From positions 1 to 34,678 of the forward strand of contig CAJQSP010000034.1 in the NCBI GenBank assembly GCA_905614375.1: a stretch of 34,678 nucleotides of DNA, given 5' to 3'. The stretch comes from an uncultured Dehalococcoidales bacterium (GTDB lineage Bacteria > Chloroflexota > Dehalococcoidia > UBA1151 > UBA1328). The position numbers and the translations under genes are program-made. The number at the start of each line of letters is the position of its first letter. The first letter of the stretch is position 1. Below are positions 7,584-15,560 of this stretch, in pieces. The notes beneath the pieces are model-generated. The model saw only the letters and a program-made list of their open reading frames with translations, searched no databases and was not told where the DNA came from.

Positions 7584-8126
7584 CTAGCTGTAAAGCTGAA
7601 ACTGGTTGATGGGCCAGTAAACCGACCATGCTCGACCTACAAGTGCGTCGGCCGTGACAAAACCCCAGTTTCGGGAATCGACCGACACTCGTCGGTTGTC
7701 GCCAAGTACGAAGTACTCTCCGTCTGGCACCTGCACGGGGTAATCGTCATGTCGGCGAGCGGTCGTAACATCGACCCAATCTGTTTTTTCGCCGTTCACG
7801 TAAACCGAACTGCCGTCAAGGTCGATCCAGTCACCCGGCACACCGATGATTCGTTTTATAAAATCGGTGTCAGAGCCGGTTGGCGGATGGAATACAACTA
7901 TATTGCCACGCTTAGGTCCACCAAATAGATAGTTGTCGTTCCCGAATAGGCTAAACGGCGATTGGGTGTACACGAAACGATTGACCAGTAATCGCTCATC
8001 TTGAACCAGCGTAGGCTCCATCGACGAGCCTTCGATAAGGAAACTCTGGGTCGTTGCTTGCAACGCAAGAAAAATCACCACAGCAGTGATAATCGTCTCG
8101 CCAGTATCCCGAAGCGCTGACCGCAT
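7584..8126 (-). CDS. lepB: Signal peptidase I
   Basis: This membrane protease of about 180 residues removes signal peptides from exported proteins. It has an N-terminal transmembrane segment (about residues 11-30) and the serine nucleophile S35 in GSSMEPTL. The general base is K91 in DFIKRIIGVPGDWI, and the box-E motif GDNRRVSVDSRNWGFV is present. The length matches single-membrane-span signal peptidases of the Gram-positive type. An ATG at 8126 with AAAGG six bases upstream is preferred over a TTG at 8150. It is convergent with the GMC oxidoreductase gene and divergent from the ECF sigma gene. Confidence 0.93.
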   Translation of the reverse strand: MRSALRDTGETIITAVVIFLALQATTQSFLIEGSSMEPTLVQDERLLVNRFVYTQSPFSLFGNDNYLFGGPKRGNIVVFHPPTGSDTDFIKRIIGVPGDWIDLDGSSVYVNGEKTDWVDVTTARRHDDYPVQVPDGEYFVLGDNRRVSVDSRNWGFVTADALVGRAWSVYWPINQFQLYS

Positions 8127-8309
8127 TTGTAGCCTTTGTCGAGTGACCAAAAATTCGGTCGCTCAAAATCGAATCCTAGAACTATAAAACGCTCTAATAT
8201 GAATATAACAAGGTGGCTACCAGTTGCACGTAATCACTAAGTAACGTTTGCCCGAATTATTGGGTGGTGAGTAGCATTGAGCTGCCTAGGCATGTGACCG
8301 ATTTCCAAA

Positions 8310-8909
8310 ATGGCCAGCTTCGACGAACAGCGACTAATACAACTTACCCGTGACGGCGACTACGACGCGTTCAATCGTTTAGTAGTCGAGTACCAAGACG
8401 CGGTGTTCGCAGTTGTTCTTCGGATGGTTCGCAATCGATCCGCTGCGGAAGATATTACGCAGGACACCTTCATTTCTGCCTTTCGCAAAATTTCTTCCTA
8501 CCGAGGGGCCATATTCCGGGCCTGGCTTTTACGCATAGCGAAGAACGCATCGTTGGACTATCTGAGGAAGATCGCACGTCGTAGTGAAACCTCGATAGAC
8601 GAAGACATCGTCTACTTTTCAGAAACAGTCAAAGACGAATCACAAGATCCTGAAGCGGATGCACTAAACGCCGAACTAGCGCGCCTTATTGAACATTGCA
8701 TGGACGGGCTTTCCGACGATCATCGATTTGCCATGGTGATGATCGATATTGAGGGATACCAATATGACGAGACTGCGGACTCGATTGATGTTTCGATAGG
8801 AACTGTTAAATCCCGATTAAACCGCGCCAGAGCACGAATGCGCGACTGTGTCCAGCAAGATCGGGAACTTTTACCGGACTCAATGCGTCTATATGACAAG
8901 GAGAACTAA
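8310..8909 (+). CDS. ECF-type RNA polymerase sigma factor
   Basis: This 199-residue sigma-70 family protein contains only regions 2 and 4. Region 2 is EYQDAVFAVVLRMVRNRSAAEDITQDTF, with the polymerase-contact DITQDTF signature, and the nearby WLLRIAKNASLDYLR segment. Region 4 is YDETADSIDVSIGTVKSRLNRARARM, a helix-turn-helix for the -35 element. It directs RNA polymerase to a stress- or envelope-related regulon. The next gene begins six bases after its stop and encodes a membrane anti-sigma-like protein, so its activity is probably held by that partner. The regulon cannot be read from the window. Confidence 0.93.
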   Translation: MASFDEQRLIQLTRDGDYDAFNRLVVEYQDAVFAVVLRMVRNRSAAEDITQDTFISAFRKISSYRGAIFRAWLLRIAKNASLDYLRKIARRSETSIDEDIVYFSETVKDESQDPEADALNAELARLIEHCMDGLSDDHRFAMVMIDIEGYQYDETADSIDVSIGTVKSRLNRARARMRDCVQQDRELLPDSMRLYDKEN

Positions 8910-8915
8910 AACAGA

Positions 8916-9980
8916 GTGGTTCGCAATTTTCTAAATCGACTTGTAGGTCGTAAAGATTTGAGCATCGACGCAGTAAATGCGTTCGTTGAAGGCAAGGCGT
9001 CACCTGACGAGATTCAACTCGTTGAAAACTTGATGCGTGACAACACTTCGCTCGAAAGAGACCTCTACACTCAGAAAGCGTTGAGGTCGTTACTTGGCAG
9101 AATCGAAAAGATTGAATCCTCGCGATCATTTTCGGTCACCCCTGAAATGGTTGCGGCAGCGGAAGCACACGACTCGCTGTTGTCACGAGTTACTGAATTA
9201 TTTGCAACACAACGACGCCTAGCGCTTGCCCCGGCAGTTATCGGAGTGATCGCGACAGTCGGCGTTGCCCTGCTAACAATTGGTGATGTGACCGGCATTG
9301 TCGATCAATCTAGTTCAATTCCTGGTGATTCATTCTCGACCGCCGCCATTTTGGAATCGGCAGCCGATGGTAGCGTTTCGAGTACAGGCCTTGCAGGAGC
9401 AACCAGCAATCCTGCCAATGCAGATTCCAGCGCTGACATGATCATTACCGAAAAAGGATCTTCAGCAGCAGCAGCCACGGCTGCTCCAGCAGCAAATTCG
9501 GCACCTGCGGCAGCTCTTGCACCGAAACTCAACAGCGACAACGACTCGGTCGAAGTTGCGTCAGTGATAGAACTTCCAAACGCTGAACTCGTAGGTCCGA
9601 GTGGCGGTTCGGATGAATCTGAACCGCCCAGCATCATGATGAAAGCGCCCGCTATCGATTTGAGCTCGGACGCCGATGATCTAGGGTCAATTGCTGGGTC
9701 ATTAGACGACGGTTCACCAATTCAACAGACACAGAGTGGATCCACAACGCCTTCGGATTCGAGCGAAGCCGACACCGATTCAGGTATTTTATCTGGAGAT
9801 GATATGAGTTCGATTGCCCCTAAAGATGAATTACCTTACGCACAAAACACCACGTTTGAACCGGTTTCTTCAAACAATGGAATTTCACTTCCGCTGTGGC
9901 AGCTACAAGCCTCGCTCGCCGCGTTAGCAATCAGCGCTATCGGCGCATGGGCAGGACTACGTCGATCACGCGGCGAGTAA
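8916..9980 (+). CDS. Membrane anti-sigma factor-like protein
   Basis: This 354-residue protein starts at GTG with AAGGAGAA about ten bases upstream. Residues 1-90 form a cytoplasmic helical part containing VNAFVEGKASPDEIQLVENL and, further on, SRSFSVTPEMV. This resembles the anti-sigma fold common next to ECF sigma genes in Chloroflexota, but without the HxxxCxxC zinc motif. A transmembrane helix lies near residues 104-122. A long Ala/Ser/Asp-rich outer region follows with no recognised fold, and a second hydrophobic helix near 328-347 ends in RRSRGE. Linkage to the sigma gene is the main evidence that it binds that sigma. It could sense envelope stress, which is an inference. Confidence 0.75.
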   Translation: MVRNFLNRLVGRKDLSIDAVNAFVEGKASPDEIQLVENLMRDNTSLERDLYTQKALRSLLGRIEKIESSRSFSVTPEMVAAAEAHDSLLSRVTELFATQRRLALAPAVIGVIATVGVALLTIGDVTGIVDQSSSIPGDSFSTAAILESAADGSVSSTGLAGATSNPANADSSADMIITEKGSSAAAATAAPAANSAPAAALAPKLNSDNDSVEVASVIELPNAELVGPSGGSDESEPPSIMMKAPAIDLSSDADDLGSIAGSLDDGSPIQQTQSGSTTPSDSSEADTDSGILSGDDMSSIAPKDELPYAQNTTFEPVSSNNGISLPLWQLQASLAALAISAIGAWAGLRRSRGE

Positions 9981-10194
9981 CTTCACTTTCGACAGAGGCA
10001 TGAGTTCCTAATTCCTTTAACTACGGATCATTGCGTACGGGATGTCGAACGGCTAACTTTCGTTCAACCAAATACCAACCGTATCCGACTTCACCGATCT
10101 CACATGGAACAAATCATGGCTATCCATCGTCTCTACTCATAACAACTACAATTCAAACGTAGATTGGTCAATAAATAGTTCGAAGGATTTAATT

Positions 10195-11193
10195 GTGACT
10201 AACTTAAAGCTTAGAAAGCCCGCAACTTGGTTTCTCGTGACCGCCTTTGCAGGATTCTCACTCGCAGCTGTGGCATGCGCCGATACATCTGCTAATGAAA
10301 AAGCCGGAAGAAATGATGACACGCCAGCAATCGGAGCTCCATCCGGTGTTGTAGGCAACATTAGTTCAGGCGGTTCCCAAGGCTCATCGACCAGCAGTAA
10401 CCAGATTGAAGAATGGCCCCGAGACGAGCCATACACAGTCGCATCTGGATACGACTCAGCTGCGATCGCGCCATTACCGATCGGAGCTTCTGGAGGATTC
10501 GGCCAAGCGTTCAACTCATCAGTCGGTGCGACAAATTCAGGAATCTGGGTAACCGGACAAGGAACAATCGAAATTCCTGCTGACATCGCACAGGTCTCGA
10601 TCGGCGTTGAATCTCGTGAGACCACCGTTTCAGCGGCGCGCCAGAAGGCAGCCGACGCAATGGGAAAAGTGCTGGATGCCATTAAAGAAAACGGTGTTTC
10701 AGAAGAAGATATTGTGACTACGAACTTCAACATTTACCCACAGACAATCTGGGTTGAGGTATCTGACTCACTGGGTCGACACAGCGAGCCACGTATCACT
10801 GGTTACACCGTTAGCAACACCGTTCAGGTTACTGTTCGTGATATCGACAACCTAAGCCGTGTAGTCGACACCGCATCTACAGCCGGCGGCGACCTGATTC
10901 GAATCAACTCGATTCAGTTCACTGTCGACGACTCTTCTGCTTACGGCGAAATAATTCGACAGTACGCAGGCGCCGATGCTCTCGCTAAGGCAGACGTCTA
11001 CGCCCGGGCGATGGGTGTAACTCTCGGACAGTTGGTTTACTTGTCTGAAATTAGCAGCTCGGTACCAATGTCGTACGGCGCACCCGTGGCAGAGATGGCA
11101 GCAATGGACCGTGCTTTCAAATCGACTCCGATTTCTTCGGGTGACATGAGCCTTTCAGTAACTGTTCAGGCAGTATTCGCAATCGGCGGATAA
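10195..11193 (+). CDS. SIMPL (DUF541) domain lipoprotein
   Basis: This 332-residue exported protein starts at GTG with AAGGA upstream. The N-terminus has a positive stretch, a hydrophobic core and the lipobox-like AVAC with Cys28, so lipid anchoring is likely. Residues about 30-115 are Ser/Gly-rich linker. From about residue 118 a SIMPL domain begins at GIWVTGQGTIEIPADIAQVSIGVE and includes NFNIYPQ and ITGYTVSNTVQVTVRD. SIMPL proteins form ring-like oligomers at the envelope; their biochemical role is not well defined. It follows the sigma/anti-sigma pair by 214 bases and may belong to that regulon. A strong terminator lies directly downstream. Confidence 0.88.
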   Translation: MTNLKLRKPATWFLVTAFAGFSLAAVACADTSANEKAGRNDDTPAIGAPSGVVGNISSGGSQGSSTSSNQIEEWPRDEPYTVASGYDSAAIAPLPIGASGGFGQAFNSSVGATNSGIWVTGQGTIEIPADIAQVSIGVESRETTVSAARQKAADAMGKVLDAIKENGVSEEDIVTTNFNIYPQTIWVEVSDSLGRHSEPRITGYTVSNTVQVTVRDIDNLSRVVDTASTAGGDLIRINSIQFTVDDSSAYGEIIRQYAGADALAKADVYARAMGVTLGQLVYLSEISSSVPMSYGAPVAEMAAMDRAFKSTPISSGDMSLSVTVQAVFAIGG

Positions 11194-11204
11194 GCGTTCA
11201 ACTA

Positions 11205-11254
11205 AAATAATAAAGTGTGGATTCCTCATCAAAAGGATCCACACTTTATTATTT
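11205..11254 (+). terminator. Strong hairpin terminator after SIMPL gene
   Basis: A stem of about 19 pairs joins 11205-11225 and 11235-11254 with a nine-base loop and one bulged base. The outer part is A/T-rich on both arms, so it could stop transcription in both directions. It separates the SIMPL gene from dcd. Confidence 0.85.
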
Positions 11255-11380
11255 ACTTTGTGTTGGGCACTGTCCGCTGTGTTCCGTCAGCACATACAAT
11301 CTCGATGTCGCCAGCGTTTTTTGGTCATTGGCGAACCGCACTGCATAAGTTTTACCGCAGCAATTACGAAGGAAATCCGC

Positions 11381-11962
11381 ATGGTCCTGAGCGACCGATC
11401 GATAAGGGAAGCAGTCGAAGCTGGAACAATTGGCATCGAGCCGTATTCCGACCGCGACGTCCAGCCCGCTAGTGTCGATTTTCATCTTGCAAACACGATA
11501 TTGGTGTTTCGAAATTCGACCCTCCCTTACATCGATCTCCGCAAAGACGTACCGAATCTGACCGATGAGGTAATAATCAAAGACAACGAGCCTTTCATGC
11601 TTCACCCGGGTGAATTCGTTCTGGGCAGCACACTTGAAAAACTGACCCTGCCAAATAATCTCGTTGCTCGAATCGAAGGCAAGAGCTCGTTAGGTCGACT
11701 CGGCTTAATGATTCACTCAACAGCCGGATTTATCGATCCGGGATGGTCTGGGACTCTCACGCTCGAACTGGCGAACGTCTCGCGACTGCCGATTACTCTG
11801 TACTTTGGAATGCGTATCGGCCAGATTTCGTTCCAGCAGATGACGACGGAAGTAGATCGTCCATATGGATCGAAGGAACTGAGTAGTCGTTACCAGGGCC
11901 AAGAATCGCCGACTGCTAGTCGGGCGCATCTCGATTTCGACAGACACATCAAGCGTTCTTAG
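11381..11962 (+). CDS. dcd: dCTP deaminase
   Basis: This 193-residue enzyme of the trimeric dUTPase superfamily converts dCTP to dUTP in pyrimidine nucleotide synthesis. GKSSLGR at residues 100-106 contacts the triphosphate, and E129 in TLTLELANVS is the expected catalytic glutamate. HSTAGFIDPGWSG and YFGMRIGQISF are family hallmarks, and the C-terminal YQGQ segment is present. The ATG at 11381 with AAGGAAA upstream is the start; an open frame to 11258 upstream is not family-like. It may be mono- or bifunctional (deaminase plus dUTPase); sequence reading does not decide. It heads a rightward gene run into the riboflavin genes. Confidence 0.93.
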   Translation: MVLSDRSIREAVEAGTIGIEPYSDRDVQPASVDFHLANTILVFRNSTLPYIDLRKDVPNLTDEVIIKDNEPFMLHPGEFVLGSTLEKLTLPNNLVARIEGKSSLGRLGLMIHSTAGFIDPGWSGTLTLELANVSRLPITLYFGMRIGQISFQQMTTEVDRPYGSKELSSRYQGQESPTASRAHLDFDRHIKRS

Positions 11963-11981
11963 ATTTCACTGAGGCTCAGTC

Positions 11982-13076
11982 ATCGGTACTCCACTCGATA
12001 GAACGCTAGATCTCGCCGAACAGGCTATGGGCGGTGTTGCGCCCCGTCCTGCTGTAGCTGCTGTCGTCGTTCAAAACGGTCAAATCATTGGTGAAGGCAC
12101 GACCGAGCCGCGACCGGGCCGACACGCCGAGCCGACCGCACTTGCAGAAGCCGGCGAACACGCGAAAGGCGCGACTCTCTACTGCTCGCTAGAGCCGCAT
12201 GCGTTTCAAGGCGTGGCTCCGCCCTGTACCGAAGCGATAATTGCGGCCGGGATTGCCAAGGTTGTGTCACCGCTTGAAGATCCCAATCCAAGCGTTTCTG
12301 GAAACGGCTTCCGACAGCTAAAGGCTGCCGGAATCGAGATAGTCCGAGAGGCTACTGATGAGCAGACCAAGCGGGCCAAATTTCTTATCGAAGGCTTTCA
12401 TCATCATCTGAAAACCCAACGCCCGTTGATCACACTAAAGCTGGCGACGAGCCTCGACGGAAAGATCGCAACTCGAACCGGCGAATCGCAGTGGATAACG
12501 AATGAATCTTCGCGTACTCGAGTCCACGAAATGCGAAGACAAACCGATGCGCTGGTGACAGGTATAGGCACGGTGCTAGCTGATAATCCAAGGCTGACCG
12601 CACGAAATTCTGACGGCAATCCTACTGGTCGGCCATTGCTTCGAGTAATCGTTGATACACATGGGCGGATGCCTTCTGATGCGCCGCTAATAAACGAACC
12701 TGGCAAAATTCTTTGGGTTGTTGGACAAGATGTTGATGCAACATCACCCGCCCCTCATGTATCGATCTTTAAATCCGCTTTGGCTGGCTCGAAAATTGAC
12801 TTAGCCGCCGTCTTGGACGAACTCGGATCGAGAGGGCTTCACAATATGATGATAGAAGCTGGGGCTGGACTCGCTGGGGCGTTCGTCCAAAGCGGGCTTG
12901 TCGACAAGGTAGCTGCGTTCATCGCACCAAAGATCATCGGTGGAAAAGAAGCACTTGGACCAGTAGCGGGACTCGGAATATCAGTAATGAACGATGCTCT
13001 CATACTAGAAAACATCACCCACACAGTCATCGACGGCGATATTCTTGTAGAAGGCTTCGTTTCTAAGTCGAGTTGA
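11982..13076 (+). CDS. ribD: Bifunctional riboflavin deaminase-reductase
   Basis: RibD carries out the second and third steps of riboflavin synthesis: deamination of the pyrimidine, then reduction of the ribose side chain. The deaminase domain holds HAEPTAL and EPHAFQGVAPPC. The reductase domain begins near LITLKLATSLDGKIATRTGESQWI and includes a VTGIGTVLADNPRLTAR segment and IEAGAGLAGAF. The first ATG (12027) falls inside the expected first helix: in-frame codons before it read LDRTLDLAEQAM, a normal RibD N-terminus. No ATG, GTG or TTG lies upstream before the TGA at 11970, but an ATC at 11982 has GAGG seven bases before it. That start is an inference. The usual zinc Cys of EPC is His. Confidence 0.9.
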   Translation: MGTPLDRTLDLAEQAMGGVAPRPAVAAVVVQNGQIIGEGTTEPRPGRHAEPTALAEAGEHAKGATLYCSLEPHAFQGVAPPCTEAIIAAGIAKVVSPLEDPNPSVSGNGFRQLKAAGIEIVREATDEQTKRAKFLIEGFHHHLKTQRPLITLKLATSLDGKIATRTGESQWITNESSRTRVHEMRRQTDALVTGIGTVLADNPRLTARNSDGNPTGRPLLRVIVDTHGRMPSDAPLINEPGKILWVVGQDVDATSPAPHVSIFKSALAGSKIDLAAVLDELGSRGLHNMMIEAGAGLAGAFVQSGLVDKVAAFIAPKIIGGKEALGPVAGLGISVMNDALILENITHTVIDGDILVEGFVSKSS

Positions 13077-13127
13077 TGTACTCGACGAATTCGATTGAAC
13101 CAAGCCGGCAGTAGGCAAAATCAGGCA

Positions 13128-13733
13128 ATGTTTTCAGGAATTATCGAAGAAGTAGGAACTGTCGTACGATTCGACGGTGAAACCCTCGTCGTTCGAGCCA
13201 ATCAAGTGCTCGAAGATCTAAAAATATCCGAGTCGATCATGGTCGCTGGCGCTTGCCTTACCGTCACAGCACTTTCCGAAACCGACTTCACGTTCACGGT
13301 CGAAACCGTCCCCGAAACTGTGGTTCGAACCAATTTTGGTGATCTTAAACCCGACAGCAAGGTCAACCTCGAACGATCACTACGTTACGGCGACCGAGTT
13401 GGTGGGCATATGGTGCAAGGTCACGTCGATGGCGTTGGAAGGGTTCGCTCTATTATTGAAGATGGGAATTCGAGAGTCTTTGTCATCGAGGCTGCAGAGA
13501 ATATAATTGAAAACGTCGTTGAGAAAGGTTTCATCACCATTGATGGAACCAGTCTCACAGTGGTCGATCGCAACACCGATAGTTTTAGTATTGCGATAAT
13601 CCCGTTCACGTTCGATCACACGACAATGAAAGAACGCCCAGTGGGGTCAAAGGTGAACCTCGAAGCCGATGTAACCGCTAAGTACGTTGCGAACCTCATA
13701 GCGCCATACCTGAATAATCTTCCCAAGTCGTAA
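13128..13733 (+). CDS. ribE: Riboflavin synthase, alpha subunit
   Basis: This 201-residue enzyme dismutates two molecules of 6,7-dimethyl-8-ribityllumazine into riboflavin and its pyrimidine precursor. It has the two tandem beta-barrel lumazine-binding domains expected. The first starts MFSGIIEEVGTV with GACLTVT and VNLERSLRYGDRVGGHMVQGHVDG. The second has GTSLTVV and VNLEADVTAKYV. The MFSGIIEE start at 13128 is the universal N-terminus of the family; the open frame extends 11 codons upstream without support. It lies 51 bases after ribD and ahead of ribBA in the same direction. Confidence 0.96.
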   Translation: MFSGIIEEVGTVVRFDGETLVVRANQVLEDLKISESIMVAGACLTVTALSETDFTFTVETVPETVVRTNFGDLKPDSKVNLERSLRYGDRVGGHMVQGHVDGVGRVRSIIEDGNSRVFVIEAAENIIENVVEKGFITIDGTSLTVVDRNTDSFSIAIIPFTFDHTTMKERPVGSKVNLEADVTAKYVANLIAPYLNNLPKS

Positions 13734-13739
13734 TCATCG

Positions 13740-15047
13740 TTGAATAAGCTTCCACAAAATATGACGATAAATCCGCACATACCCGATTCAGTAGAAACCC
13801 GAGCCATCGAGTCGGTTGAACGAGCACTCGAACAGATCAAAAAGGGTGGGATCGTGATCCTCGTCGACGACGAAGACCGCGAGAACGAAGGTGACATGGT
13901 GATGGCGGCTCAGGATGCTACACCGCAGAACATCACGGTTATGGCGAACGAGGCGCGAGGACTAATTTGCACTCCGATGATCGGAGATGATCTTGATCGT
14001 CTCGGACTTCCAATGCAGGTACAGAACAATACTGCGGAATACGGGACGGCGTTCACGGTAACCGTCGATTCTAAATTCGGGATTACCACCGGTATTTCAT
14101 CTGCCGACAGGGCGCACACGATTCAGTTGCTTGCCGATCTAGAATCGTCAGCAGCGAACTTTGTGCAGCCGGGCCACGTCTTTCCGCTTCGCTATGAAGA
14201 AGGCGGAGTACTCGTCCGAGCAGGTCACACCGAAGGATCTGTTGATCTTGTTCGTTTGGCAGGCAAGCACCCTGCGGCCGTTATCTGCGAAATATTGAAT
14301 GACGACGGCACGATGGCGCGCCGACCTCAGCTGGAAACAACAGCCGCGAAGCACGACTTCCCTATCGTTTCTATCGCCGACGTTATCGCATATCGCATGA
14401 GTCACGAGAAGCTCGTCGAGCGTGGTGCGGAAGCCCGGCTTCCAACTGCTCACGGCGTGTTCAAGGCGATCGCTTACAAGAGCTTTGTTGATCCGTCGGA
14501 ACACATAGCGCTTTACATGGGCGAGATCGATGACTCTGAGCCGGTTCTCGTGCGAGTTGAGTCGGAATGTCTCACTGGTCACGTTTTTGGCAGCACTCGC
14601 TGTGACTGCGGCGACCAAGTGAACATGGCTCTGAAACTGATTGCAGCCGAGGGTCGCGGTGTTCTGGTTTACATGAGGCAAGAAGGTCGAGGAATCGGGC
14701 TTTTGAACAAGCTCAAGGCTTACGAGTTTCAAGACCAAGGCCTAGACACGGTCGAAGCAAACTTACGACTCGGATTTCCGATGGACCTGCGTCGATACGG
14801 CGTGGGTGCGCAGATTTTGAATGATCTCGGAGTTCGACGGTTCAAGCTGCTTACGAACAATCCCAAAAAGGTCATCGGACTCGAAGGGTTCGGACTTCAG
14901 ATGGTTGAGCAACTTCCATTGGAAGCACCGATCAACGACGAGAATCGGTTCTACATGCAGACCAAGGTCGACAAAATGGGACATGACCTTGAAGTCGACC
15001 CGTCGGATTCGATTGGCAAAAATTCAAGCGATAAGGCTAAAAACTAA
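13740..15047 (+). CDS. ribBA: Bifunctional DHBP synthase / GTP cyclohydrolase II
   Basis: This 435-residue fusion supplies both branches of riboflavin synthesis. The N-terminal RibB domain (about residues 20-222) makes 3,4-dihydroxy-2-butanone 4-phosphate and shows DDEDRENEGD, FGITTGISSADRA and GHTEGSVDLVRLAG. The C-terminal RibA domain (about 223-420) opens GTP and has zinc ligands C277, C288 and C290 in ECLTGHVFGSTRCDCGDQ, then MRQEGRGIGLLNKLKAY and the C-terminal LTNNPKK. Key residues of both activities appear intact. The frame opens at a TTG (13740), and an ATG at residue 8 (13761) is an alternative start. Its TAA overlaps the ribH ATG by one base. Confidence 0.96.
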   Translation: MNKLPQNMTINPHIPDSVETRAIESVERALEQIKKGGIVILVDDEDRENEGDMVMAAQDATPQNITVMANEARGLICTPMIGDDLDRLGLPMQVQNNTAEYGTAFTVTVDSKFGITTGISSADRAHTIQLLADLESSAANFVQPGHVFPLRYEEGGVLVRAGHTEGSVDLVRLAGKHPAAVICEILNDDGTMARRPQLETTAAKHDFPIVSIADVIAYRMSHEKLVERGAEARLPTAHGVFKAIAYKSFVDPSEHIALYMGEIDDSEPVLVRVESECLTGHVFGSTRCDCGDQVNMALKLIAAEGRGVLVYMRQEGRGIGLLNKLKAYEFQDQGLDTVEANLRLGFPMDLRRYGVGAQILNDLGVRRFKLLTNNPKKVIGLEGFGLQMVEQLPLEAPINDENRFYMQTKVDKMGHDLEVDPSDSIGKNSSDKAKN

Positions 15048-15511
15048 TGCCGCCTCGTAAGATCGGACAAAACCTTGACGGAAAAGGGCTAGGAATCGCA
15101 GTCGTAACTGCTCGATTCAACGATTACATCACCGATCAAATGTCAGCTTTGGTTGTAAACCGACTCGCCGAACTCGATGTCGCTTCAGCCGACATTGTGG
15201 TTGTTCAGGCTCCGGGAGCATTTGAACTACCGCTGATGGCCCGAAGACTTACTGAGCGTGGCGATATCGACGCGGTGATCTGCATCGGAGCGGTAATCCG
15301 TGGAGACACTGATCATTACGAGTTCGTTGCACGTGCAGCGACCGAAGGCATCGCCCGAGCCGGTGAGGATTCAGGCAAGCCGGTGATTTTCGGCGTGCTG
15401 ACAACGGACAACCCTGATGATGCCGTCGTTCGGATCGGTCACGCAAGCGGCTACGCAGATGCTGCGGTCGAAATGGCCAACACGCTGCGTCAAATTCAGG
15501 AATTGGCTTAA
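15047..15511 (+). CDS. ribH: 6,7-dimethyl-8-ribityllumazine synthase
   Basis: This 154-residue lumazine synthase condenses the products of RibD and RibB; family members assemble as pentamers or 60-mer capsids. TARFNDYITDQM, the PGAFELPLMARRL substrate-binding strand and H90 in GDTDHYEFV are present, as is phosphate-contact R129. The usual GNKG motif near the C-terminus is replaced by GYAD, so two commonly conserved lysines are missing. The ATG overlaps the ribBA stop (TAATG), indicating translational coupling. It ends the riboflavin gene group. Confidence 0.95.
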   Translation: MPPRKIGQNLDGKGLGIAVVTARFNDYITDQMSALVVNRLAELDVASADIVVVQAPGAFELPLMARRLTERGDIDAVICIGAVIRGDTDHYEFVARAATEGIARAGEDSGKPVIFGVLTTDNPDDAVVRIGHASGYADAAVEMANTLRQIQELA

Positions 15512-15560
15512 CGTCATTTATCGCTTCGTGATTCCCCGGCGTACCTGCTAATCTTCAGGC

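Noticed and set aside
11963..12026. FMN riboswitch upstream of ribD
   Set aside because: Only about 20-65 bases lie between dcd and ribD and none of the conserved RFN-element motifs are visible there or before ribE or ribBA.
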